The position numbers and the translations under genes were made by a program. A DNA stretch of 64,000 nucleotides, from NCBI RefSeq assembly GCF_031085175.1, contig NZ_JAVHUY010000020.1:62001-126000 (forward strand). Reading direction: 5' to 3'. How positions within the stretch are numbered: position 1 is the stretch's first letter; each line of letters begins with the position of its first letter. This document shows positions 54,159 through 62,129 of this stretch, in pieces. Source of the stretch: Phytohabitans maris. Its GTDB lineage: Bacteria; Actinomycetota; Actinomycetes; Mycobacteriales; Micromonosporaceae. The notes beneath the pieces were generated by a model. That model was not told the DNA's origin and did no database searches. It was given only the letters and a program-made list of their open reading frames with translations.

Positions 54159-56029
54159 CGCTCCTCCAACTGGGTCGCGTCGGTGACCGCGTCCGCGTTG
54201 TTCCAGTGGAACGAGAAGGTCTCCTCCAGCAGCCGTTTCATGTGCAGCCCACCCGGGTCGAACTGCAGCTCGAACGTGTCGAACAGCACCCGTTCGCGGC
54301 GGCTGCGCGAGGCGTGGAAGTACGGCTCGAAGAAGGAGGCCCGCTCGGTCAGCAGCACCGTGGCGCCGATGCCGAACCGGGCGAGCCTGACCTCGACCAG
54401 GCTCTTGTACTCCTCGCGGAGGATCTCGTAGCCGCGCAGGCTCGCCTCGAACTTGCGGGCCAGGTCGGCGTGGAGCTCCAGCCGGTCGGAGACCACCGAG
54501 CCCAGCCGCCGCCCGTCCGGGTCGTAGCTGGCGGAGATCCCGTACGCCTCCAGGAAGTACGGGTTGCAGATCACCATCTGGAGGCTCGCGCCGGCCCGCA
54601 GCAGGCGGACGATCCGGGAGTTGAAGACACCCCGGGTGGCCAGGTACGAGTACCCGGTCTCGGCGGTGATCCGGACGGACGCGCCACGGGCGGCGGAGGC
54701 GTGCAGCGCGGCCTCCTTGGCGCGGTTGCGCTTCTCGTTCGTCAGCAGCTCGTGGCCGTGCATCGGCACGTAGGCGGCGGTGCAGCGCAGCAAGGTCAAC
54801 GCTTCGGCGGTGGTCGATATCACTGTCTCCGGAGCGTAGCGATGACCGTCAAGCATGCGGCGCAGCGCGGTGATCATCCGGAGCAGCGAGAGCATGTCGA
54901 CGCCGGCGGCGACCGGGCCGTTGTTGGTCACCCAGCGGATCCGCTTGAGGCACTCGCTGAGCAGGAACCAGCGGTACATCATCGCCGCGCCCGGCAACGA
55001 CGTGCCGCGCAGCACCGCGCACAGCTCCTGCCGCCACATCCGCAGGCAGCGCCGGTGGCGCGGCTCTTCGGGCGAGTCGCGGAGCGCGAAGTCGTCGTCG
55101 CCGACCAGGCTGACCGTCTCCAGCAGCTCGTCCTGCACCAGCTCGGCGCTGTGCGCGTGCCGGGGCGTGGTGTGCAGCACCAGGTCGACCTCGAAGCGGG
55201 CCAGGTCTTCGAAGACGTGCGCCTGCCGCCCCTTGCCGAAGTCGATCAGGTCGACCTCGGCCCGCACGCTGTTGACCAGGATGTTGGCCAGGTGGGCGTC
55301 GCCGTGGATCAGCCGCCGGTCGGCCACCGGCGCCACCCGCACGGCCGCGGCCGCCTCCGTGTACCAGGCGCGGAAGTCGCGCAGGTCTTCGATGTCGGAC
55401 CAGAGGGCGGCGGCCGTGGTGAGGCTGGCGTTGATGTCCCGCTCCCAGTCCACGTCCGGCAGGTACTCGACGAGCGCCCGGCCCTCCTCCTCGTTCTGCA
55501 GGTCGGCGTTGCGCACCAGCAGGCTGGCCACCTTGTACAGGCAGGCGCGGACGGTACGCTCCGGCGGCGCGCTCTCCGCCGTCTGCGGCAGCGCGAACGA
55601 CTGGAGAAACCCGCCGAACTCGCTGTAGTCGGCCAGCTCGCGGTAGGTCCGGCTGCCGATGTACCGGTACGCCATCGCGCTCCAGCTCTCCGACTGGTCG
55701 CGGATCTCCACCTCGGCCGGGCCGTAGATGCCGTCGAGCTTGTTGCTGACGAGCCATTCGTCGGAGCCGAGAAACGCGGAACGGTTTTCGTGCTCCTGCC
55801 GGATCTCGCCGGTCGGGCCGCCTTTGAGGATGAACAGGCCGCGCCCCGGCGCGTACACCAGTGCGACCAGCAGGCCGCTGTATCCGCCTTGCAGCACGCG
55901 TACGTCGACCGTCCCGCGCGTTCGCGAATCACCCGGCACCTGGTCTCCCACCACCAGATGGACAAGGCGCCGGACATCGCCGGCCGCCAGTTCGGAATGC
56001 TTGCCGATCACGGTCAGCCGGGGCGGCAC
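54101..56029 (-). CDS. Kinase-fold (TCAD9-like) protein fused to a PLD-like domain
   Basis: 642-residue protein, first gene of the unit. Residues ~1-330 form an aminoglycoside-phosphotransferase-like kinase fold: a nucleotide-site Lys in LFILKGGPTG, RLIHGDAHLANILVN (catalytic Asp244) and VDLIDFGKGR (Mg-binding Asp263), then FEDLARFEVDLVLH. This matches the pattern called ternary-complex-associated domain 9 in predicted conflict systems. Residues ~435-635 resemble the catalytically inactive PLD-like sensor fold (SVRITAETGYSYLATRGVFN, LQMVICNP, FDTFELQFD, EETFSFHWNN), with no HKD motif. The GTG at 56029 is chosen for its upstream GGAG; a TTG six codons upstream also fits the frame. Substrate and partner unknown. 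Confidence 0.75.
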   Translation of the reverse strand: MPPRLTVIGKHSELAAGDVRRLVHLVVGDQVPGDSRTRGTVDVRVLQGGYSGLLVALVYAPGRGLFILKGGPTGEIRQEHENRSAFLGSDEWLVSNKLDGIYGPAEVEIRDQSESWSAMAYRYIGSRTYRELADYSEFGGFLQSFALPQTAESAPPERTVRACLYKVASLLVRNADLQNEEEGRALVEYLPDVDWERDINASLTTAAALWSDIEDLRDFRAWYTEAAAAVRVAPVADRRLIHGDAHLANILVNSVRAEVDLIDFGKGRQAHVFEDLARFEVDLVLHTTPRHAHSAELVQDELLETVSLVGDDDFALRDSPEEPRHRRCLRMWRQELCAVLRGTSLPGAAMMYRWFLLSECLKRIRWVTNNGPVAAGVDMLSLLRMITALRRMLDGHRYAPETVISTTAEALTLLRCTAAYVPMHGHELLTNEKRNRAKEAALHASAARGASVRITAETGYSYLATRGVFNSRIVRLLRAGASLQMVICNPYFLEAYGISASYDPDGRRLGSVVSDRLELHADLARKFEASLRGYEILREEYKSLVEVRLARFGIGATVLLTERASFFEPYFHASRSRRERVLFDTFELQFDPGGLHMKRLLEETFSFHWNNADAVTDATQLEERCRRARTTVFEAWQETGAS

Positions 56030-56158
56030 GAAATCTCCAGACGACAAAGAAACGAGGGGGCAGGCCCGAGCCTAGCCGCGCCCAGATTGTCTGGTCTACC
56101 GGCGCCGTGCCCGCTTCGCTACTCTGCGGGTCGGCGTACGAGGGAGGGATCGCCAACG

Positions 56159-56608
56159 ATGGGTGTGGGCGAGTGGGCGGCGTTCACGGCCGCGTTCATC
56201 AGCGGCGCGAACATCGTCGTCACCGCGCTCCTGACCCGCAGCCGCGACCGCACGAGCTGGTCCCGGGAGTCGCTGTCGGACACGCTGGTCGCCCTGCTGG
56301 AGGCGAGCTGGCGCAGCTCGGACGCGGTCCGCGAGCGGCACGAGCTCGGCCCGCGCCCGGCCGACGCGGCGCTGGCCACCCGCCTCGACGACGCGATCGA
56401 GGCCGCGTTCGCCGAGCTCCGCACCAGCCTCACCCGGCTGCGCCTCTTCGCCACCGAACGGGTCGGCGCGGCCGGCGTCGACCTGCTGATCAGCCACCGC
56501 GAGCTGCGCGACGCCGCCCTGGCCGACCAGCCGGCCGGGCTGGACGCGGTCAGCGCGGCGCGCCGCCGGCTCATCCAGGCGGCGCGCCGCGACCTCAAGA
56601 CCGACTGA
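56159..56608 (+). CDS. Small membrane-anchored helical protein, function unknown
   Basis: 149-residue protein. A single N-terminal membrane helix (WAAFTAAFISGANIVVTALL) is followed by a Ser/Arg-rich stretch and a long, mostly helical, charged region rich in Ala, Arg, Asp and Glu. ATG 56159 has GAGGGAGGG 10 nt upstream. It is divergent from the TCAD9-like gene across a 129-bp region and convergent with the cupin gene. I recognise no family. A membrane-anchored coiled-coil partner of the neighbouring system is conceivable, but this rests only on position. Confidence 0.65.
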   Translation: MGVGEWAAFTAAFISGANIVVTALLTRSRDRTSWSRESLSDTLVALLEASWRSSDAVRERHELGPRPADAALATRLDDAIEAAFAELRTSLTRLRLFATERVGAAGVDLLISHRELRDAALADQPAGLDAVSAARRRLIQAARRDLKTD

Positions 56609-56613
56609 CGGCG

Positions 56614-57006
56614 TTACGTGGTCGGCGGCTCGTCGGCTCCGGACTCCTCGGCCCTCTCCGCCTCTTCCTTGGTCTTGTGCACCGCGCCGTCGGCATGCTC
56701 GGGCGGGCCGTAGACGGTATAGAGCACCAGCGGGTTGGGGCCGGTGTTGACGAAGTTGTGCTTCGTGCCGGCCGGCACCGCCACCAGGTCCCCCTGGCTC
56801 ACCTTTCGCGCACGCCCACCGACCCGTGCCTCGCCCACGCCGCTGACGAACGTGAGAATCTGGTCGGTATCCGGATGGACCTCTTCCCCGATCTCACCGT
56901 CCGGCGGGATTGTCATGATCACTAGCTGCGCGTGTCGCCCAGTCCACAGCACCCGCCGGAAGTCCTGGTTTTCCTCGGCGACGGTCGCGATCGTGAAATG
57001 CTCCAT
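56614..57006 (-). CDS. Cupin-domain protein
   Basis: 130-residue single cupin. GEIGEEVHPDTDQILTFVSG provides the first motif (His and Glu ligands, with the HPDTDQ variant) and VPAGTKHNFVN the second (His), so a metal site is complete or nearly so. The acidic C-terminal tail (KTKEEAERAEESGADE) is unusual. The ATG at 57006 is preferred over a TTG 11 codons upstream; ATGAGA precedes it. Similar proteins are annotated as mannose-6-phosphate-isomerase-like cupins without known substrates. Neighbours give no clue. Confidence 0.85.
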   Translation of the reverse strand: MEHFTIATVAEENQDFRRVLWTGRHAQLVIMTIPPDGEIGEEVHPDTDQILTFVSGVGEARVGGRARKVSQGDLVAVPAGTKHNFVNTGPNPLVLYTVYGPPEHADGAVHKTKEEAERAEESGADEPPTT

Positions 57007-57093
57007 GTTCTCATTCGTACCCCATCCCGCCTTGATCAACGCACGCCGGGAACGGCTGATCTATGGTGTAGGCGTGCCGGAGGGACGTGCGTC

Positions 57094-58125
57094 GTGATCC
57101 ATATGCCGGTCCCCGTCCGGAGCCCGTTGCGTGGGATCAGCACGCGACTCGTCGCCGCGATCATCCTGGTGGTGGGCATCGTGGGCGTCGTCTACCTGGA
57201 CCGCGACGGCTATCGCGACGTCAACGAAGACGGCCTCACGCTGCTCGACTGCTTCTACTACGCGGTCGTGTCGCTGTCGACCACGGGCTACGGCGACATC
57301 ACGCCGGTCTCGGAAAGCGCCCGGCTGATCAACGTCGTGGTGATCACCCCGGCACGGGTGCTCTTCCTGATCATCCTGGTCGGCACCACACTGGAGGTGC
57401 TGACCGAGCAGTACCGCACGAACGCTCGCCTCACGCGGTGGAGAAAACTCTTGAAGGACCACGTGATCGTCTGCGGCTACGGGACGAAGGGACGCGGCGC
57501 CGTCGCCGCGCTGCGGGAAAACGGCTTCGACGGCAAGCGCATCGTCGTGGTCGAATCCAACCGGGCGACGGTGCGCCAGGCCACCGGCGACGGGCTGGTC
57601 GCGATCGAAGGGTCGGCCACCCACTCGTCCGTCCTGGCCGACGCGCACATCAAGGACGCCAGGGCGGTCATCATCGCCACCGACACCGACGAGGCGAACG
57701 TACTCGTCACGCTCACCGCGCGGCAGATGACCGCCGGCAAGGTGCGGATCATCGCCGCCGCCCGCGAGGCGGAAAACGCGCCGTTGCTCAAGCAGAGCGG
57801 CGCCCACCAGGTGATCGTCAGCTCCGCGACCGCCGGCCGCCTGCTCGGCCTCTCCACCTCCGCGCCACCCCTCATCGACGTGGTCGAAGACCTGCTGACG
57901 CCCGGCCACGGCATGGCCCTGGCGCTCCGCTCGGCCGACCGCGCCGAGGTGGGCAAGTCGCCCCGCAAGGTCAGCGAACTGGTGATCGCCCTGGTCCGCC
58001 GCGGCCGCGTATGCTCCCTGGCCTCCCCCGAGTGCGCCACCATCGAGACCGGCGACCTGCTCGTCTACATCCGCGACGACACCGCCGCGCCCGCCGAGCC
58101 GACCCTCACCCGCGACAGCTCGTAG
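57094..58125 (+). CDS. Potassium channel with RCK (TrkA-N/TrkA-C) domains
   Basis: 343-residue ligand-gated K+ channel of the 2-TM MthK type. TM1 (LVAAIILVVGIVGVVYL), a pore loop with the selectivity filter STTGYGDITP, and TM2 (VVVITPARVLFLIILVG) precede a TrkA-N/RCK domain (HVIVCGYGTKGRGAVAALRE, a GxGxxG NAD/nucleotide site) and a TrkA-C domain (~250-335). The start is GTG 57094 with GGAGGG 9 nt upstream; an in-frame ATG at 57103 would lack the spacing. The gene stands alone between a cupin and the VWA/MoxR pair, and a long-arm hairpin follows. Confidence 0.93.
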   Translation: MIHMPVPVRSPLRGISTRLVAAIILVVGIVGVVYLDRDGYRDVNEDGLTLLDCFYYAVVSLSTTGYGDITPVSESARLINVVVITPARVLFLIILVGTTLEVLTEQYRTNARLTRWRKLLKDHVIVCGYGTKGRGAVAALRENGFDGKRIVVVESNRATVRQATGDGLVAIEGSATHSSVLADAHIKDARAVIIATDTDEANVLVTLTARQMTAGKVRIIAAAREAENAPLLKQSGAHQVIVSSATAGRLLGLSTSAPPLIDVVEDLLTPGHGMALALRSADRAEVGKSPRKVSELVIALVRRGRVCSLASPECATIETGDLLVYIRDDTAAPAEPTLTRDSS

Positions 58126-58216
58126 AGGGGGTGGTGGCGGTGATCGTTCGCCCGCTCTCCGCGCGAAACGCCCAACCACCAGGCCCTTGATCGGCGTCAA
58201 CGTCGGCTGGCTGCGA

Positions 58217-58270
58217 GCAGATCGTGGTATATAGCTGCCCCTGTAGGGACACCGAAGTACCACGATCTGC
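58217..58270. terminator. Nested hairpin between the K+ channel and VWA genes
   Basis: GCAGATCGTGGTA (58217-58229) and TACCACGATCTGC (58258-58270) form a 13-bp perfect stem enclosing 28 nt that contain an inner CCCT/AGGG hairpin. It lies between convergent genes and probably terminates both. Confidence 0.75.
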
Positions 58271-58353
58271 GCCTCCTGTCGTCCTCCTACGCCCCGCGAC
58301 CGGCGCGCCCGGCCAGCGGTCGGTGGGCCGGCCGGGCGGGGGGCGGCCGGCGG

Positions 58354-60309
58354 TTAGCGGGACACGCGGCCGCGGCGGGCTCGGATGTAGTCGTTGACGA
58401 CGTAGCTGCCCAGGTCTTCGGTGTCCGGGGTGAAGACGCGGCCGCCGCTGCGGCGGGCTACCGCGTCGACGAAGCGGCGCAGGCCGGGGTCCTCGCCGAG
58501 CATGAAGAGGTTGAGCGTGGCGCCGTAGCGGGTCAGCGCGTCCACCTCGGCCACCGTCGCCTGTACGGTCTCGGTGAGCGGAGGCCAGAAGAAGACCGCC
58601 TCGCCGTCGTCCGCCAGGTGGGCCGTGGGCTCGCCGTCGGTCACGACCAGCACCACCGGCTCGGCACCGGAGTGCTTGCGCAGGTGGCGTCCGGCGAGCT
58701 GGAGCGCGTGCTGGAGGTTGGTGCCCTGTACGTAGTCGGGCTCGACGGCGGCCAGCTCCTCGGGGGTGAGCCGCATCGCGTACCGGCCGAAGCCGATGAT
58801 CTGCAGCGCGTCCTGCGGAAACTTCGTCGCGACCAGGTGTGACAGGGCCAGCGCGGTCTGCTTCATCGGGCCCCAGCGGTCCTCGGCCACCATCGAGTAC
58901 GACAGGTCGACGCAGAGCGCGACGGCGGCCGAGGCGCGCCGTTCGGTCTCCACCACTTCGAAGTCGTCCACCTGTAGCGAGACGGGACCGGCGCCGCCGC
59001 GGCGGACCGCGTTCGTCACCGTGCGGACCACGTCGATGGGCTGCTCGTCGCCGTACTCCCAGGGGCGGGACGCGCCGGTGATCTCGCCGGCCGCGCCCGC
59101 GTCGCGGAGGTCGTGCTGGCCGCGGCGGCCGGTCTCCAGCGAGGCGAAGACGCGGCGCAGGGCGGTGCCGCCGAGCCGGCGCAGGGCCTTGGGGCTGAGC
59201 GTGAGCCCTTCCCCACCGCGGGCCAGCCAGCCCTGCCGGCGCAGCTCCCGCTCCAGCTCCTGCAGGCGCCGTACGTCGCCGGCCGCGCCCCGGCCGAGGA
59301 TCCGCTCGACCGCCTCGACGTCGATGTCGTCGAGCGTGGCACCGGGATGCTCCTGGCCCAGCTGGTCGAGCAGCTCGTCCAGGTCACCGATCTCGGCGAG
59401 CGCGCCGGCCGCCTCGCCGTACCCGAGTCCCCGCTGCCCGCGGACCTGGCTGCGCCGGTCCCAGCCCAGGTCGGGGCGGAGCGTGCGGAGGTTGGCGGTC
59501 AGCCGGGCCATCTGGTCGGCCAGGCCGGCGTTGCCGAGCGCCTGCGCCATCAGCCGGGACAGCTCCTCCTGCTGCTGCGGGGAGAGCGAACGCATGAGCC
59601 GTTCACCGGCGGCGGCGCGGCGGGCGAGCGCGTCGATCAGCTCCTCGACCGAGCCGGGCCTTTCCGGGAAGAACTCGCCGTGCCGGCGCATGAACTCGGC
59701 GAACGCGTCGGTCGTGTCCTCGCCCCGGGCGTGCCGGTCGAGCAGGTCGTTGAGGTCGCCCAGCATCTCGGCGAGGCGGCGCTGGGCGGCCGGGTCCGGG
59801 TTGCCGAGCGCCTCCCGGATGCCGGCGAAGCGCTGCTCCAGCACCTCGTTGCGCAGGCCGTCGAGGATCTGCTGGTACGTGCGGCGGGCCTCGTCGCTGG
59901 CCCATTCGTAGTCGGAGAGCTCCTCGACCGCGCGGGCGGTGGAGCGGGGCAGGCTGTCCAGCCGCGCCTCGCTGAACCGGGACGCGTCGTCGGTGCGGCG
60001 GGCCAGCTCCTCGCGTTCGGCGGCGAGGGCCTGGTCGAGCAGGGCCTGGGCCCGGGTGACGGCGCCGTCGAGGTTGCCCCGGCGCATCGCCTCGCGGCGC
60101 ATCCGCCGGGCCCGGGCGGCCAGGTCGTCGAGGCCACGGCCGCCGTCGGGACCGCGGCGCAGCAGGTTGCGCAGCGCCTCGCGCAGGCTGCCGCCGGCCA
60201 GTACCTCGGCGCCGACCTGGTCGACCGCGCCCCGCACGTCGTACGGCGGGGCGAGCGGGTCGGGCCCGCCGCGCCAGGCGCCGTACCGGAAGCGGCCCCG
60301 ACCCTTCAC
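58354..60309 (-). CDS. VWA-domain protein paired with a MoxR-type ATPase
   Basis: 651-residue protein. The N-terminal two thirds are helical with Arg/Glu/Gln-rich segments (DLDELLDQLGQEHPG, MLGDLNDLLDRHARGED) resembling the linker of ChlD/BchD-type chelatase subunits. The C-terminus is a von Willebrand factor A domain with the MIDAS motif DLSYSM (DxSxS, about residue 468) and VTDGEPT. GTG 60309 overlaps the stop of the ATPase gene (GTGA), so they are produced together. MoxR-VWA pairs act as chaperone-like metal-insertion or remodelling machines; the client is unknown. No other component is nearby, so it does not look like a conflict system in itself. Confidence 0.9.
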   Translation of the reverse strand: MKGRGRFRYGAWRGGPDPLAPPYDVRGAVDQVGAEVLAGGSLREALRNLLRRGPDGGRGLDDLAARARRMRREAMRRGNLDGAVTRAQALLDQALAAEREELARRTDDASRFSEARLDSLPRSTARAVEELSDYEWASDEARRTYQQILDGLRNEVLEQRFAGIREALGNPDPAAQRRLAEMLGDLNDLLDRHARGEDTTDAFAEFMRRHGEFFPERPGSVEELIDALARRAAAGERLMRSLSPQQQEELSRLMAQALGNAGLADQMARLTANLRTLRPDLGWDRRSQVRGQRGLGYGEAAGALAEIGDLDELLDQLGQEHPGATLDDIDVEAVERILGRGAAGDVRRLQELERELRRQGWLARGGEGLTLSPKALRRLGGTALRRVFASLETGRRGQHDLRDAGAAGEITGASRPWEYGDEQPIDVVRTVTNAVRRGGAGPVSLQVDDFEVVETERRASAAVALCVDLSYSMVAEDRWGPMKQTALALSHLVATKFPQDALQIIGFGRYAMRLTPEELAAVEPDYVQGTNLQHALQLAGRHLRKHSGAEPVVLVVTDGEPTAHLADDGEAVFFWPPLTETVQATVAEVDALTRYGATLNLFMLGEDPGLRRFVDAVARRSGGRVFTPDTEDLGSYVVNDYIRARRGRVSR

Positions 60310-61709
60310 TCGCGGCTCCCGTAGAGGGTGCGGCCCTCGTCGGTCATGGCCTTGGAGAGGCGGCGGGTCAGGTGCAGCCCCTCCAGCGCGAACTCCACGC
60401 CGGCCGCGGCCTGTGCGGCGGTGGGCGCGTCGTCGAAGCCGAGCCGCTCCAGCACCTTGGCGAGGCCGGGCACGGTGCCGACCTGGCGCAGCAGGTCTTC
60501 GGCGCCGACCAGCTCGCCGGTCTCCACGATCTCGCCCTCGGCCACCAGGTCGGTGAAGCCGGAGAGGTCGAGCCCGGCCAGCCGCGCCCGGAACGTCTCG
60601 GCGGTGGCGGTACGGAGCAGGTGGGCGAGCACCTCGACCTCGCGCCCCTCCTCGCCGCTCTCGAACTCGACCTTGCCGCGCAGCGTGCTGGTGATCGAGG
60701 CGGTGTCGCCGATCCGGGCGGTGGCGACCGGCTCGCCGAGGATGCCGGAGCGGCGCAGCGCGGACGCGGCCACCGTCTCGGCCGCCGCGATCGCGAACCG
60801 CGCGGAGACACCGGACCGCGCGTCGACCGACGGCGACTCCCGCACCCCGCGGGCGAAGCGCGCCACCACCTCGAGTACGTGGTCGGGCACCTCGGCCACG
60901 AGCCGCGCCTCCTGGCGGATCAGGTCGAGCTCCAGCTCCAGCTCCAGCGGGTAGTGGGTGCGGATCTCGGCGCCGAAGCGGTCCTTGAGCGGCGTGATGA
61001 TGCGGCCGCGGTTGGTGTAGTCCTCGGGGTTGGCGCTGGCCACGAGCAGCAGGTCGAGCGGGAGCCGCAGCTGGTAGCCGCGGACCTGGATGTCGCGCTC
61101 CTCCAGCACGTTGAGCAGGGAGACCTGGATCCGCTCGGCGAGGTCGGGCAGCTCGTTGACCGCGAAGATGCCCCGGTTGGTACGGGGTACGAGTCCGAAG
61201 TGGATGGTCTCCGGGTCGCCGAGCGTGCGGCCCTGCGCCACCCGGATCGGGTCGACGTCGCCGATGAGGTCGCCGACGCTGGTGTCCGGGGTGGCCAGCT
61301 TCTCGCCGTACCGCAGGGAGCGGTGCAGCCACCGGATCGGCAGCTCGTCGCCGAGCTCCTGCGCCTGCCGGCGGGAGGAGGGGGTGAGTGGCTCGTACGG
61401 GTGCTCGTTGAGCTCGGAGCCGGCGATGACGGGCGTCCACTCGTCGAGGAGCCCGGCCAGGGAGCGGATGACCCGGGTCTTGCCCTGGCCCCGCTCACCC
61501 AGCAGGACCATGTCGTGGCCGGCCAGGATCGCGCGCTCGACCTCGGGCAGCACCGTGTCGTCGTAGCCGACGATGCCGGGGAACCGGGGGCCGCCGTCGC
61601 GCATCCGGGCGAGGAGGTTTTCGCGAAGCTCTTCCTTGACCGTGCGGTGCCGGTGGCCACTCGCGCGGAGCGCACCGACCGTCCGAAGAGTTTCAGGCGT
61701 TGACGTCAC
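60306..61709 (-). CDS. MoxR/ChlI-type AAA+ ATPase
   Basis: 467-residue cytoplasmic ATPase. Walker A is LLGERGQGKTRV (residues 69-80). Further AAA+ features are FAVNELPDLAERIQVSLLNV (Walker B region), LVASANPEDYTNRGRI (sensor 1) and PLKDRFGAEIRTHYP, which place it in the MoxR/magnesium-chelatase subunit I clade. GTG 61709 is the first in-frame start with the family N-terminus. It precedes and overlaps the VWA gene. Function: energises the VWA partner. No regulation is visible; the upstream 420 bp serve the divergent sensor gene. Confidence 0.9.
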   Translation of the reverse strand: MTSTPETLRTVGALRASGHRHRTVKEELRENLLARMRDGGPRFPGIVGYDDTVLPEVERAILAGHDMVLLGERGQGKTRVIRSLAGLLDEWTPVIAGSELNEHPYEPLTPSSRRQAQELGDELPIRWLHRSLRYGEKLATPDTSVGDLIGDVDPIRVAQGRTLGDPETIHFGLVPRTNRGIFAVNELPDLAERIQVSLLNVLEERDIQVRGYQLRLPLDLLLVASANPEDYTNRGRIITPLKDRFGAEIRTHYPLELELELDLIRQEARLVAEVPDHVLEVVARFARGVRESPSVDARSGVSARFAIAAAETVAASALRRSGILGEPVATARIGDTASITSTLRGKVEFESGEEGREVEVLAHLLRTATAETFRARLAGLDLSGFTDLVAEGEIVETGELVGAEDLLRQVGTVPGLAKVLERLGFDDAPTAAQAAAGVEFALEGLHLTRRLSKAMTDEGRTLYGSRE

Positions 61710-62129
61710 CGGCCAAAGCTAGCTCGGGTCTGTTACCAGCGGTCGAAAGCGCAGGATCGGGCGGCGATAGGGCAGAGCGGATCGGGCGACCCCCGGTCGG
61801 CCACCCGGCCGGACTAAGATGCCGAGAGGGCGTATCCCGACTGACCGGACACTCAGCGCGTGCCAGAGCAATTCGGATGTCGCGCATTCCGACGTTTACT
61901 GACGAATCAGGTGCAGTAAACCCTTGCCGGCCGCGCCACGCGACGCTGTGATCAAGGAGCATTCACGGTCTGCATTGGGAGCGCTCCCGGGCACAAGTCC
62001 CGGCCGGTGAAACAGTTCCGCTCCCCCGGCCAGCGGGCCTAAGTTCCTCCGCGGGTGGCACCGCGAGATCTCGCGCGAGCTGAGGGGGCCCTGCCATCCC
62101 ATCCGTCGCTGCCGCCGGGAGGGTGGACG
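61710..62129. other. 420-bp divergent control and leader region
   Basis: No gene supported. The right half holds a structured stretch before the sensor gene. CTGTGA and TCACGG can pair around a loop containing GGAGCA (about 61946-61969), with further stems around 61977-62040. A T-box-like GGGTGGCACCGCG follows at 62053-62065, then the palindrome CGCGAGATCTCGCG (62062-62075), then CCATCC, which is complementary to the GGGTGG in the Shine-Dalgarno region (GGGAGGGTGG, 62117-62126). The perfect dyad GGGAGCGCTCCC lies at 61977-61988. The left half (61710-61930) shows nothing clear. Confidence 0.5.
61946..62126 (+). ncRNA. Candidate T-box-like mRNA leader
   Basis: GGGTGGCACCGCG (62053-62065) matches the conserved T-box element, whose UGGN segment contacts the tRNA acceptor end, and a GCGAG/CTCGC helix follows it as the antiterminator distal stem would. 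Upstream stems, a possible AUC specifier and a downstream sequence able to mask the Shine-Dalgarno fit a translational T-box. Against it: the expected 3' pairing partner (GUCCC-like) of the antiterminator is missing, and the downstream gene is a sensor protein rather than an amino-acid gene. Treat as a hypothesis. Confidence 0.3.

Noticed and set aside
58354-61709. MoxR-VWA pair as part of a ternary conflict system with the TCAD9-like gene
   Set aside because: It is 2.3 kb away, separated by a cupin, a channel gene and terminator hairpins, and matches the ordinary chelatase-like MoxR/VWA pair.
62053-62065. Confident T-box riboswitch
   Set aside because: The core motif matches, but the antiterminator's 3' strand and an aminoacylation-related gene are missing, so it is kept only as a low-confidence candidate.
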